Positions 7,069-16,264 of a stretch of DNA of 64,000 nt are shown here, piece by piece (positions within the stretch are counted from its first letter, which is position 1; every line of letters starts with the position of its first letter). The position numbers and the translations under genes are program-made. The stretch comes from Mucilaginibacter gossypiicola. Its GTDB lineage: Bacteria > Bacteroidota > Bacteroidia > Sphingobacteriales > Sphingobacteriaceae. Under the pieces are notes generated by a model, which had not been told where the DNA came from, did no database searches, and worked only from the letters and a program-made list of their open reading frames with translations. Where the stretch lies: the NCBI RefSeq assembly GCF_900110105.1, contig NZ_FOCL01000001.1, positions 496,001-560,000 of the forward strand, written 5' to 3'.

Positions 7069-9903
7069 ATGGCAACAGGAGCAACATTTGATGAGTTAGA
7101 TAAACGGTATTACCCGCAGGGCGAAACCTTTAACCGGCAGGAATCTATCGCGCTGGCCGCTTCGGCAACTTCGGGCGATTTGGGCGCTGCAACAACCTCA
7201 ACTAATCCCGGTACTGTTGCTGCCGGTAAATCATATTCATTTTCATCGGCAGGCACCTACACCAATTTTAAAGATGCCTCAAACGCTGCCATTGTAATAC
7301 CTGCACCGCCCGACGGCCAGGGCATCATGAACGGCAAACTGTACTTTAACGGAACTTATTGGACAGCATCATACAACCTGGTTACCCTTCCCGCTGTGCC
7401 GGGCGACATAGCCGGCAAAGTAACGCTGATGGATGCCGCATTTTCGGCCACTACGCCCAACAATAAAATAGCTGAGCAACTCACCGAATCCGGCAGCGCT
7501 TTTTCATTTGAAGCGCCAAGTTTCAGCGGGTGGGCTACCCAGGGTCCAACGGTGCAAAACTTTGATAACATAACGTTCAAAATTCGCCAGTATGACGCTT
7601 CATATCCCATTACCTCGCTTAAAGTGGTCATCCGCGAAAACAACACCACAGGCAGCGTACTATCTACAAAAACAGTAACCGGGCTCAGCTTTGTTACCGG
7701 CACTGCGCAAAACATCAATGTTATACTTGATGCCAACGTGCCAAACACCAATAACGTGCCGCTGTGGATTGGGATTAGCTGTAATGGGCGTTGCGGAAGG
7801 TACGGGAACGTGATCACCGGCACGGTAAATAAAGCTACCTACACTGCGGCGCTCAATGTCAATACAGAGCCGGCAACAGCGGGTGCCGAAAGTATCTTCT
7901 TTGGTTTTTGGATCCAGTTTTACAAGCAGGGTACGCCGGTATACAACGTAAAGCCCTCGGCAATCCCCTCATTGCCCGATGGATCCGTGTTATATGCAAA
8001 AACAGCTGTCGGCGATAAGCTGAAAATAAACATTGATCAGGCCGATAAGACCCTGACAGATCGTACCATAACAACCATCGTGGCCGAGCAGCTCACTCAG
8101 TCCGGATCGGTGCTTGATTTCAATACATCGTCGCCCTCTACTTCCTGGGCATCTCAATTGCCGGCAGCGCAAAATTTTAACGCCATCAAGTTCGGTATGG
8201 GCTGTGGGTATGTCGGAAACCCAGTAACCAGTATCAAGATCATCATCCGTGAAAACAATAGCAGCGGTACGGTACTGGTCACTAAAACGTTCACCGGGCT
8301 AACCATCACCACCGATAGCGTGATAAATGTGCTTACGTTGACTTTCGATGCTGTTATTCCCAACACAAACAACGTTCCGCTATGGGTTGAATACCTGACC
8401 AATGGCCGCTGTGGCTTCTTTGGTAATACAATCACTACGAGTACAAATAAACGATTGTTCGAAACCCATACAGATCTTACAACAGAGCCGGCTACTTTAA
8501 CCAGCGATACTGTTGTGAAAGGTCTTTGGATGCAGCTATTGAACGTTTCGGTTGTGGGAGGATTCTCTACAGCAACTGAAAACTACATTAAAGGGCTTAT
8601 ACCATCATCAACACCAGCTTACGCATTCGAGTGTTTCATTAATCTGCAGTCGCAGCTGTATGTCATGCAAACGCAGGAAATGAATATTTACCTTAAGAAT
8701 CTTGTCTACTGCAATATGCCGATGCGCGATATCGTCATCGACATTGTTTGTGCCAAGGGCAGGCAATATGCTGATTTCTGGAGATACACCCCCGATACTA
8801 CCGAATCGGGCTCTTTTGTCCTGACTGTAAATGTTTATTACCGAAACGTGCTTTATACGGCGGCTTCAACAACAGTCAATATTGCAGCTGTTGGAAATGG
8901 AAATGCAACCCATAAAATAAACGAAATGGGTGATAGCACCGTTGCCTCTAACCAGGAGACAATAGAATTAAATAACCTGCAAAATGCATCGGGTAATCTT
9001 TTAAAGCTTACTCAAATCGGGACGTTAGGTGCCGGTTCAACAAAGCATGAAGGCCGTGGAGGTTACACTTTCGCATCATATTCAGGAGCCGGCACTGTCA
9101 ACTATACTTTTAACGTGACCGGCGTAACCACCGCGCCGGCAATTGCAAGCGCCCTATATTCAAATAACGGCGCGGTATTCCTGGTACAAACTGTAAACCT
9201 TACCGGTGGTGCCGGCACAATCATCTGTACGCTCGCGTCGGGCACTGCTCCAGCCGCGTCAGGCACGCTCACTAAAACCAATGGCAGCGCCGGCGATGCT
9301 ACGATCACATTTTCATCTGTAAGCAGTGCCGCGTCCAACCCGTACTATAAAGCTGCAACCGGCCTTTTCGACTATTCCTACTACCTGTCAAATAATGGCT
9401 TTACCATGGCTTCAGGCGATTGGTTTGTTATCCAGTTAGGTATAAACGATTTCAGGTTTGCAACGGATGATGCCAGCGTTAATGCCATGATCACGAGCTG
9501 CCTCGCTCAGCTCGATCAGATGATCGCAAGCTTTCAAAGCGCTGTACCTGGTGGCAAGTTCGGTTATGTGATGACGTTCGGCCCTGCTGGATCACAAGAC
9601 GGCTTTGCGGCTACGTTTGCTTCAGGAACGCAACGAGACCGCGTCGTGCGCAATTTTGCCCTATGGCGTGCTGCTGTTATCGCTCACCTGGATACCTCGG
9701 CAAAACGAACTGCAGGTATCTACCTGATCCCGGCCAACCTTAACCTGGATACGGATAATAATTATCCTACTACCACCATTAACCTGAGCGCCCGGAATAC
9801 AAGCCAGCAAATAACGGTGCTTAATGATGCCATTCACCCGGCTACTGCGGGATATCAGCAAATAGCTGACAGTATTTGGGCATTGATAAAATTCATCGGA
9901 TAA
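7069..9903 (+). CDS. Tail fibre/tailspike with duplicated domain and C-terminal SGNH hydrolase
   Basis: A 944-residue protein that probably recognises and trims the host surface glycan. Residues about 135-287 and 338-494 are clearly two copies of one beta-rich domain. Both have AEQLT(E/Q)SGS, VQNF/AQNF, (V/I)IRENN(T/S)(T/S)G, PNTNNVPLW and NGRCG. The last third carries an SGNH/GDSL esterase fold: GDS at 621-623 (nucleophile Ser623), LGIND at 790-794 (block III Asn793), and DAIHP at 920-924 (Asp920, His923). This is the esterase/deacetylase layout seen on phage depolymerising fibres. The start is two bases after the previous stop. No reverse transcriptase or template repeat of a diversity-generating element was seen nearby. 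Confidence 0.75.
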   Translation: MATGATFDELDKRYYPQGETFNRQESIALAASATSGDLGAATTSTNPGTVAAGKSYSFSSAGTYTNFKDASNAAIVIPAPPDGQGIMNGKLYFNGTYWTASYNLVTLPAVPGDIAGKVTLMDAAFSATTPNNKIAEQLTESGSAFSFEAPSFSGWATQGPTVQNFDNITFKIRQYDASYPITSLKVVIRENNTTGSVLSTKTVTGLSFVTGTAQNINVILDANVPNTNNVPLWIGISCNGRCGRYGNVITGTVNKATYTAALNVNTEPATAGAESIFFGFWIQFYKQGTPVYNVKPSAIPSLPDGSVLYAKTAVGDKLKINIDQADKTLTDRTITTIVAEQLTQSGSVLDFNTSSPSTSWASQLPAAQNFNAIKFGMGCGYVGNPVTSIKIIIRENNSSGTVLVTKTFTGLTITTDSVINVLTLTFDAVIPNTNNVPLWVEYLTNGRCGFFGNTITTSTNKRLFETHTDLTTEPATLTSDTVVKGLWMQLLNVSVVGGFSTATENYIKGLIPSSTPAYAFECFINLQSQLYVMQTQEMNIYLKNLVYCNMPMRDIVIDIVCAKGRQYADFWRYTPDTTESGSFVLTVNVYYRNVLYTAASTTVNIAAVGNGNATHKINEMGDSTVASNQETIELNNLQNASGNLLKLTQIGTLGAGSTKHEGRGGYTFASYSGAGTVNYTFNVTGVTTAPAIASALYSNNGAVFLVQTVNLTGGAGTIICTLASGTAPAASGTLTKTNGSAGDATITFSSVSSAASNPYYKAATGLFDYSYYLSNNGFTMASGDWFVIQLGINDFRFATDDASVNAMITSCLAQLDQMIASFQSAVPGGKFGYVMTFGPAGSQDGFAATFASGTQRDRVVRNFALWRAAVIAHLDTSAKRTAGIYLIPANLNLDTDNNYPTTTINLSARNTSQQITVLNDAIHPATAGYQQIADSIWALIKFIG

Positions 9904-9907
9904 AACA

Positions 9908-11920
9908 ATGCTTTTACGTCTCCAACTCATCAGTACAGGCCAGTTTTTTGTAATGGCAGTTGATGGCGCGCTCACTATCGAAATAAACAGCACCATTTTT
10001 AATAACGAGGATGACTTTTTGGGCAGCCTGAGTTATTCCGGATCGCTGCCGCTTGAAGATAACCGCGCCCTCATAGCCAATGCGCATTTTATTGCCACTG
10101 CTGCAGGCCTGCGCGAGCTGGATGTACGCATGTGGCTGGGCAACCTGCCTTATAAGGTTACCCGCTTCCTGTTCACTATTGAGGATAAAACCATCGCTTA
10201 CAATTTGCTTATTGATAAGGGTATTCTGGCTAAGGATATGTCAACCCGGATGATGAACCAACTGTATATTCCCGGCAGCTCGGGCATTATCGGTGCTTAT
10301 GATGCCGAAACTTTTGGTGCCTTTATGCTCGATACTGCTACGGCGGCACCGGGCGTTTACCCCTTGGTATTTTTCCCAATCAAAAACGATGGTGCTTATA
10401 AAGAGATTGACCCGTCGCAATACGGAGATTACCCTGATATCGATTTCCCGGTGAGCAAATACATGAACGAGTGGCGCATCACAAGCGGCGTAGGTTCGTT
10501 TTTTGTAAACGCAGGCATTGACCCTAAAAGCCAAACGTTTTTGCCGTTTTTTAACCTGGTATATGTACTAAAGCAGGTTTTGGCCTTTTACGGTCTGTCG
10601 GCAACCGGTACCATGCTTAACGACCCGGATATAAAGCGGATCTTCATATACTCGCAGGTATCTATCGATGTATACATCGTGGCCGATTATCCCACCTATA
10701 TGCCGGCTATCACGGTTACCGAATTTTTGAAAACCGTACGTAACCGGTTCGGCGCATTAATTGACCAGGATACCACCCGCAAAATTTGTTACGTTGAAAG
10801 CCTGCTGTATTTACAGGATTCGCCCGAAACGGTTGATTTGCGCGACAAACAGGTACTGGATTACCGCGAAATATCCGGGCAGGCCACGGGCTACACCATT
10901 ACCCAGCCTGTTGATGATAAGGATGATGCTTTTAGCGATACCGATAAAAACAACCTGCCTAAAATGGTGATCGGCGACGGCCTTACCGAAATAACACTGG
11001 CCGACGTTGCAACCAAAATGATCAATGAGGATTCGCCCGCCACCGTTAGCGCCGCGCAATGGCGTATCCCGTACATGAAACAACCGGTACACGCGGTAGC
11101 GCCATTTACGCAGATACAGGCGCAGGAATATGCCGACCGCAATAACTTTAAACTGCGATTTCTGTATTATCACGGCATGCAGCATGACGCTGCCGGCTAC
11201 ACCTATCCCTATGGTAGTACTGATAATGTTGATCAGGCAGGCACGCAACTCACCAAATTCACGCTCTCGCTTACACCATCAGGCACCTCATACCAATCGT
11301 TACAGCAGAAATACACTTTCCTGAAAAACACCAAGCCTTTTGAGATGGGTTTCAGGCTCACCAAGGAAGAATTTTTGAACCTGTCGGTACATAAGCGCTA
11401 CCTCATCCGAGATTTCAACAAGGCTACGATAAGTTGCATCCTGAGCAGCTTTACTGCTGATATTGCCGATGAGCAAACGGTTAAAGCCAAATTAACGCTG
11501 TACCCGGTTGTAAGGCCAAACAATACGGTGCAGATTGAGCCGCCGCCGCCCGATGTACCGGGCCCGGGCGAAGACAATGGCACCGTTTACGTGAAATTAC
11601 AGCAGCGTAACATCGCATCTACCGACTTTCCTTTTCCGCCGCCGGGCTACCGTACCTATCATTGCGATTTATATGCCGTATTTTTTGAGGATGCGGCCGC
11701 CACTATTCCCAAAACGGTTGTCGGCTTGCCCGTACGGTACAATATTACCACCTATTACACAGGCGGCAGCGAAACTACTAACGGCACGGTTACCACCACC
11801 TGTAACGGCACCGAAACCGAGCTGCAACACGGCGCGCCAATCAGTTCAAACTCGGGTGGCCCATACACCGCATGGAGTTATAAGCTTATGCCGAGCGCCT
11901 ATTACCATATTTTAACTTAA
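9908..11920 (+). CDS. Phage baseplate/tail protein
   Basis: A 670-residue structural protein with no signal peptide or membrane segment. The N-terminal part alternates strands (LLRLQLISTGQFFVM; ALTIEINSTIF) and contains DDFLGSLSYSGSLPL, reminiscent of tail-associated hub proteins. The central part has a short helical domain around PAITVTEFLKTVRNRFGALI. The C-terminal third is proline-rich (PPPPDVPGPGEDNGTVYV, about residue 540-560) and then becomes a small beta domain rich in threonine and tyrosine, possibly an exposed Ig-like module. The gene starts 4 bases after the fibre. The role in the tail tip is inferred from position. Confidence 0.5.
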   Translation: MLLRLQLISTGQFFVMAVDGALTIEINSTIFNNEDDFLGSLSYSGSLPLEDNRALIANAHFIATAAGLRELDVRMWLGNLPYKVTRFLFTIEDKTIAYNLLIDKGILAKDMSTRMMNQLYIPGSSGIIGAYDAETFGAFMLDTATAAPGVYPLVFFPIKNDGAYKEIDPSQYGDYPDIDFPVSKYMNEWRITSGVGSFFVNAGIDPKSQTFLPFFNLVYVLKQVLAFYGLSATGTMLNDPDIKRIFIYSQVSIDVYIVADYPTYMPAITVTEFLKTVRNRFGALIDQDTTRKICYVESLLYLQDSPETVDLRDKQVLDYREISGQATGYTITQPVDDKDDAFSDTDKNNLPKMVIGDGLTEITLADVATKMINEDSPATVSAAQWRIPYMKQPVHAVAPFTQIQAQEYADRNNFKLRFLYYHGMQHDAAGYTYPYGSTDNVDQAGTQLTKFTLSLTPSGTSYQSLQQKYTFLKNTKPFEMGFRLTKEEFLNLSVHKRYLIRDFNKATISCILSSFTADIADEQTVKAKLTLYPVVRPNNTVQIEPPPPDVPGPGEDNGTVYVKLQQRNIASTDFPFPPPGYRTYHCDLYAVFFEDAAATIPKTVVGLPVRYNITTYYTGGSETTNGTVTTTCNGTETELQHGAPISSNSGGPYTAWSYKLMPSAYYHILT

Positions 11921-11924
11921 TACC

Positions 11925-12320
11925 ATGGCAGCAGTAAACGTGCAAACCATAAACATTAACGATGCTGTAAAAGGATGGGCCGAGGTAACTATCGACCGCT
12001 TTCACGAGGCGCTTGATAAATACGATATCGGCAGGCTTGACGGCGCCCTTTGGCAAAGCCTTGCTTATGAACTGGTGCAGGCAAACGGCGATATCGAGCG
12101 CGTGATCATCAAGTTTAAACAATACGGCCGCTACATTGATATGCGCGTGGGCAAAGGCAGGCCGATAGGCAACCGCAGGCGCAAAAAAAGCCCATGGTAT
12201 AGCAAAACCAAAACCCGCGAAGCCGGTATCCTGCGCCTCATATTGATGCGAGATTTTGGCGTAAACTGGTTGGCAGAAGTCGAAGGCGAATTTAATGGCA
12301 CAGAAATATTAATTCCTTAA
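11925..12320 (+). CDS. Small conserved phage protein before the tape measure gene
   Basis: A 131-residue protein. It starts MAAVNVQTININDAVKGWAE and has a helical first half. A very basic middle (KGRPIGNRRRKKSPWYSK, around residues 83-100) is followed by an amphipathic end. The basic patch could bind nucleic acid or acidic partner proteins. It begins 4 bases after the baseplate gene and ends 3 bases before the tape measure gene, so it belongs to the tail operon. A tail-assembly role is a guess from position; I do not recognise the family beyond having the look of Bacteroidota phage proteins. Confidence 0.5.
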   Translation: MAAVNVQTININDAVKGWAEVTIDRFHEALDKYDIGRLDGALWQSLAYELVQANGDIERVIIKFKQYGRYIDMRVGKGRPIGNRRRKKSPWYSKTKTREAGILRLILMRDFGVNWLAEVEGEFNGTEILIP

Positions 12321-12323
12321 AAA

Positions 12324-15300
12324 ATGGCAGATCAAACCGAAAACGCGATAATAAACCTTGTCATTAATGGTGAACAAGCGAAAGCTACATATAAGGAATT
12401 GAACAAAGCCAGGGCTGATCAGTTGAAGCTTGTACAGGGCTTGAAAGAAACCGACCCTATCTACCAAAGGGAATTAGCTAATTTGCGGACAATAACCGAG
12501 GCGCAACGTGCACGAAGGGAGGAACTCAACCAAACAATAACATCCCAGCAGCTACTGGCTGGCGCCACCGATGAGGCCAATAATAAACAAAAGAGCTTTT
12601 TCGCCGATTTCAAAGAAGGTTTCAAAAACATCGGCGAAATGGCCGGCGAAATTACTGCCGGCACCTTAATCTATAAAGGCGTTTCTGCGGCTATTGGCTT
12701 TGTAAAGGACGTGTGGAATGGTAGCGAGGCTGCTTTTGTCGAGGCAGAAAAAACGCAGGCGCAGTTAGCTGCCGCGCTGGCATCTACCGGCGGTGCTGCC
12801 GGCATTTCGATGGATGCCCTCCAAAAAATGCAGCAGGTAGAGATGGATAAAACCGGCGTTGATGACGACGTAATTGCCAAAGCCGAAGAAATGCTGCTCA
12901 CCTTTACTAATGTAGGGGGTAAGATATATGAAAAGGCGCTGCCGGCAATCTTAGACTATACATCGGCCATGAATGGGGGTACCGTAAGCATGGAAGGTGT
13001 TCAAACGGCCAGTATCGCAGTAGGCAAAGCGCTGAACGACCCTATTAACGGCCTCACCTCGTTGCGAAAGGTTGGTGTAACCTTTAACGATCAGCAAAAA
13101 GAACAAATAAAGCTGATGCAGGAAAGTGGCGACATCGCGGGCGCGCAGACCATTATTTTAAAAGAGCTTGAAAAAGAGTTCGGCGGTACCGCAGAAGCTA
13201 TCCGTAACACATCCAGTGGCGCGCTTGATGCATTTAACACCGATTTAGGCAACTTGCAGGAACGTATCGGCAGCCTGATCGTATCTTTTAAAGGTGCGAT
13301 AGCTTCCATATTCGACCCTTTGGTTAAAAAACTGGGGGATGCGCGCAGCGAGGCTGAACAATTAACAGATGAGTTTAAAAAGCAATCGGAGGCGGTTGAT
13401 TCGCTTCAAAAAAACACCACACCTTTAATTGAGCGCTACGATCAGTTAAAGCAAAAAGGCAAACTGAATAAGGATGAACAAAAAGAAACCAAGGATATCC
13501 TGAACCAAATAGCCGATGTTATCCCATCGGCAGTTACTAAGTGGGATCAATACGGAAACGCGCTTGAAATTAATACCAAAAAAGCCCGTGATTTTGTCGG
13601 CGTGCAAAAAGCCCTGCTTGAGTACACCAATAAAGACGCGATATCTGCTTTGGTAAAAGAGCGCAACGAGATCACCTTTCAGCGTAACGCATTGATTCAG
13701 GCCCTAAATAAGGGGACTACTACCGAATACCAGGGCGGGGGTACCGTTGGTACTGGCACCTCGGTAACCAGGCAATTAACGCCCGATGAAATAAGGAAGA
13801 TCCGGGCAGATTTGCAGGGCCTTGTCACCGATACAAAAAAAATAGATGATACCATAAAAGGCCTCAATGGTTCGTTTATGGACGATCTTAACAAAAAAAC
13901 AACCGCTACTACCGGCAACATCAAAGCGCTTGGCGAAATGACGGTAGGCGAGTTGAATGACCGCATCAAATCGTTAAACGCCTCTCTGCAAAATACCGTG
14001 ATAGGCTCAGAAGCTTATAAGAAGATCATTAAGGATATTAATGATACGGAAAAGCTTTTGCAAGTTGCCAAAAACGACAAAAAACAAGGTTCGGGTGCCA
14101 TAAGCGAACGTGAGCAAACTGTAAAAGATTTGGCTGCATTGGCTGCCGAATATAAACAGTTTGATATTGCCGAAATAGCCTCGACAAAAGCCAAAAACGA
14201 TAAAGAGCTTGACCTGCTTGATAATAAATACCAACAGGAAATAGATAAACAAGTAAAGGCAACACAGAAAAAAAACCTTACTAAGGCCGAAAGCGACGCG
14301 TTGGATGAGCGGATAGCCAAATTAAAAACCGATAAGGAAACTGCGCGAAACCAGCTGATTATTAAGCAGCAACAGGATTTAAATGACAAAATAGCTGCAT
14401 ACAATAACAAACTTTCGGATCAGCTTTTAACACAGTACGATAAAGAGCGTGATGATATCAATGCGAAGTATGATGCTATGCTGGCTGATGCCGGTAGCAA
14501 CGCAAATCGGATAGCTACAATTGAAAAAGGCAGGGCTGAAGCTTTGGCTAATGCTAAAATCAATGAAGAAAAGCGCTTCCAGGAAGAGAAAAAGAAAATT
14601 GAAGCTGATGGCCTGGTTACATCTGCCGATAGCGACGAACAAGAACGGGCAAGAATTAATAAAAAATATGATGATGAGATAGCCGCCCTTAAAAGCAAGT
14701 TTAGCGAGGAAGAGCAAGCAACAAAAGATTTTAAAGATGCGATTGCTGCCATTAATAAACAACGTGATGATGAAGAGGCTAAACAAGCCGAAAAAGAGGC
14801 AATAAAAAAGCGTAAAGCGAACAATGAAATGGTGCTTTCGGGCGCTAAAACCACAGCTAACGCCCTTTTTGAAATAACCAACCGCAACAGGCAGGCAGAT
14901 ACTGAAGCGCATATCCGAAATCTCGAAAATCAAAAAAATCAGGAGTTAAGCAATAAAAACTTAACCGAGCAGCAACGTGCCGCCATTGAAGATAAATACG
15001 CTAAACAGGAAGCCGAGGTAAAGCGTAAACAATGGGAAGCCGAAAAACAAGCGGCCATTGTACAGGCCATAATAAACGGTGCGTTGGCAATGACAAAGGT
15101 TGCAGCCCAAACAGGAATTCTTAGTTTTGCCTTTAGCCCCTTAATTGCGCTTGAAACCGCTGCGCAAATAGCGGTAATTGCTTCACAGAAAGCACCAGAG
15201 TTTGAAGATGGCGGCATTCTGCCAGATGGCCCCAGCCATAGCAATGGCGGTATCAACCTGGTAGGCCCGTACGGCCAAATTTATGGACAGATAGAGGGCG

Positions 15301-15647
15301 GTGAGCCGGTATTAAGCAAAAAAACCTATGCCAATAACAAAGGTATTATTGATGCCTTGCTTAACAGTGGCGGCGCACCTTTAAACTATGACCGAGTGGC
15401 AACGGCTATAACAGACCGGGAGCGGCGCACATCGCCTGGCTTAAGTAGTCCATCTACAGCAAGGCAATCAACCGCTACTGCAGTGGCCACAAGCCCCGGT
15501 ATAACGCCTGAGCATATTGATATGATGCTCGATGAATTGAAGAAAACCCGAGAGGCGATACAGGATCAGCAGGTTATTTTTAATGACCGCGCCTATGAAA
15601 TTTATAAGGCAAAGAAATTAGCTATCAGGGATCAGGCTAACGCGTGA
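12324..15647 (+). CDS. Tail tape measure protein
   Basis: A 1107-residue protein that sets tail length and helps DNA entry. It has a charged coiled-coil N terminus and a hydrophobic, glycine/alanine-rich stretch at about residues 106-135. The recognisable tape-measure core contains ALNDPINGLTSLRKVGVTF and ALDAFNTDLGNLQERIGS. Long heptad-rich helices span about residues 659-870, and a second hydrophobic region lies at about 909-954. The tail end has GGILPDGPSHSNGGINLVG, common in these proteins. The length implies a long tail, siphovirus or myovirus type; no sheath gene was recognised. Being the last gene of the tail module is unusual, because tape measures normally precede tip and fibre genes. 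Confidence 0.88.
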   Translation: MADQTENAIINLVINGEQAKATYKELNKARADQLKLVQGLKETDPIYQRELANLRTITEAQRARREELNQTITSQQLLAGATDEANNKQKSFFADFKEGFKNIGEMAGEITAGTLIYKGVSAAIGFVKDVWNGSEAAFVEAEKTQAQLAAALASTGGAAGISMDALQKMQQVEMDKTGVDDDVIAKAEEMLLTFTNVGGKIYEKALPAILDYTSAMNGGTVSMEGVQTASIAVGKALNDPINGLTSLRKVGVTFNDQQKEQIKLMQESGDIAGAQTIILKELEKEFGGTAEAIRNTSSGALDAFNTDLGNLQERIGSLIVSFKGAIASIFDPLVKKLGDARSEAEQLTDEFKKQSEAVDSLQKNTTPLIERYDQLKQKGKLNKDEQKETKDILNQIADVIPSAVTKWDQYGNALEINTKKARDFVGVQKALLEYTNKDAISALVKERNEITFQRNALIQALNKGTTTEYQGGGTVGTGTSVTRQLTPDEIRKIRADLQGLVTDTKKIDDTIKGLNGSFMDDLNKKTTATTGNIKALGEMTVGELNDRIKSLNASLQNTVIGSEAYKKIIKDINDTEKLLQVAKNDKKQGSGAISEREQTVKDLAALAAEYKQFDIAEIASTKAKNDKELDLLDNKYQQEIDKQVKATQKKNLTKAESDALDERIAKLKTDKETARNQLIIKQQQDLNDKIAAYNNKLSDQLLTQYDKERDDINAKYDAMLADAGSNANRIATIEKGRAEALANAKINEEKRFQEEKKKIEADGLVTSADSDEQERARINKKYDDEIAALKSKFSEEEQATKDFKDAIAAINKQRDDEEAKQAEKEAIKKRKANNEMVLSGAKTTANALFEITNRNRQADTEAHIRNLENQKNQELSNKNLTEQQRAAIEDKYAKQEAEVKRKQWEAEKQAAIVQAIINGALAMTKVAAQTGILSFAFSPLIALETAAQIAVIASQKAPEFEDGGILPDGPSHSNGGINLVGPYGQIYGQIEGGEPVLSKKTYANNKGIIDALLNSGGAPLNYDRVATAITDRERRTSPGLSSPSTARQSTATAVATSPGITPEHIDMMLDELKKTREAIQDQQVIFNDRAYEIYKAKKLAIRDQANA

Positions 15648-15656
15648 TAGGCTTTT

Positions 15657-15683
15657 CAGTTGCCACGCTTAGGTTGGCAACTG
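15657..15683. repeat. Perfect 9-bp hairpin after the tape measure gene, with a short direct repeat
   Basis: CAGTTGCCA, a 9-base loop, and TGGCAACTG form a perfect stem 10 bases after the tape-measure stop, without a T-run. The sequence TGGTTGCTGAA follows twice (15682-15692 and 15700-15710). It may protect the 3' end of the structural transcript, just ahead of the true terminator. Confidence 0.5.
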
Positions 15684-15712
15684 GTTGCTGAATAGCAAAT
15701 GGTTGCTGAACA

Positions 15713-15741
15713 AAAAAGCCAGCTTATTTAGCTGGCTTTTT
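15713..15741. terminator. Bidirectional intrinsic terminator
   Basis: AAAAAGCCAGC, a 7-base loop, and GCTGGCTTTTT give an 11-bp stem with T-runs on both strands. It ends the rightward tail operon and the leftward 55-residue gene, whose stop codon lies in the loop. Confidence 0.85.
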
Positions 15742-15891
15742 CTTTTCTAACGATTCAAGGCCTTCCTTGAGAACCAAAACGTAAATCTCTTCCAACTTCA
15801 ATTTTTGGCCCTCATCTTCTTTGTCCAGCTGGATGCGTTTTATAGCCCGGTGCACATCATCCGGTAACTGTTTAAGTGTAATTGCTGTCAT
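15724..15891 (-). CDS. 55-residue ribbon-helix-helix-like DNA-binding protein
   Basis: A short gene of 56 codons including stop. The peptide begins MTAITLKQLPDDVHRAIKRI and continues with a second helix (LKLEEIYVLVLKEGLESL). A short N-terminal strand (ITLKQLP) followed by D-x-x-H-R-A-I and a second helix is the layout of Arc/CopG/FitA-type ribbon-helix-helix proteins. Many of these act as small repressors or as antitoxins. No toxin gene lies beside it. It is divergent from the gene at 16015, with a palindrome in the shared spacer (15971-15994) that could be its operator. The stop lies in the loop of the shared terminator. Confidence 0.6.
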   Translation of the reverse strand: MTAITLKQLPDDVHRAIKRIQLDKEDEGQKLKLEEIYVLVLKEGLESLEKKKPAK

Positions 15892-15970
15892 GATGTTTTA
15901 TTTACAACAAAAGAAGTAAAAAAATCTTTTAAAATAAAATTTGTTTTATAAATTTTCTATGTTTATAATT

Positions 15971-15994
15971 GTAGTATATTATAGTAATTACTAC
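15971..15994. promoter_or_regulatory. Palindromic, operator-like site
   Basis: GTAGTA and TACTAC flank the perfect palindrome TAGTAATTACTA (15982-15993). The site lies in the AT-rich spacer between the divergent genes 15724-15891 and 16015-16248, 21 bases upstream of the latter's ATG. A dimeric ribbon-helix-helix protein would bind a site of this shape; binding is inferred. Confidence 0.4.
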
Positions 15995-16014
15995 ATTAAA
16001 CAATATTTAGCAAC

Positions 16015-16248
16015 ATGGAAAATCAGGAATTAGAGCTACTTAAAAAGAAACAAGAATTGATTTCTACCTACTATGATAAAATCAATGTTTGGAAAAAAGA
16101 CAGGTCCGGCATCAATACAAAAATTAAAAAGGCAGAAGCCAGGTTTGCTGAATTGGTACGGGTAGAGGCAGGTGCTGAGCAACTTGAACTCTTTGGCGAC
16201 TTAGACCAATATATCAATGAAAATCCAGGCTTAGAAATTCCAGAGTAG
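16015..16248 (+). CDS. Small coiled-coil phage protein, unknown function
   Basis: A 77-residue, strongly charged protein. The first 50 residues form one long helix with heptad character (LELLKKKQELISTYYDKI), followed by a short acidic tail (LFGDLDQYINENPGLEIPE). There is no membrane segment or metal motif. It is the first gene of the AT-rich rightward accessory segment and lies downstream of an AT-rich spacer with an operator-like palindrome. The function is not recognisable. Confidence 0.5.
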   Translation: MENQELELLKKKQELISTYYDKINVWKKDRSGINTKIKKAEARFAELVRVEAGAEQLELFGDLDQYINENPGLEIPE

Positions 16249-16264
16249 CAAATTTAAAAACGCT

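Noticed and set aside
7069..9903. Diversity-generating retroelement acting on the fibre
   Set aside because: No reverse transcriptase, accessory gene or template/variable repeat pair was seen; the internal repeat is an old protein-domain duplication.
14427..14933. Hydrophobic 168-codon antisense ORF opposite the tape measure gene
   Set aside because: The hydrophobic look comes from reading Lys/Glu-rich coiled-coil codons on the other strand.
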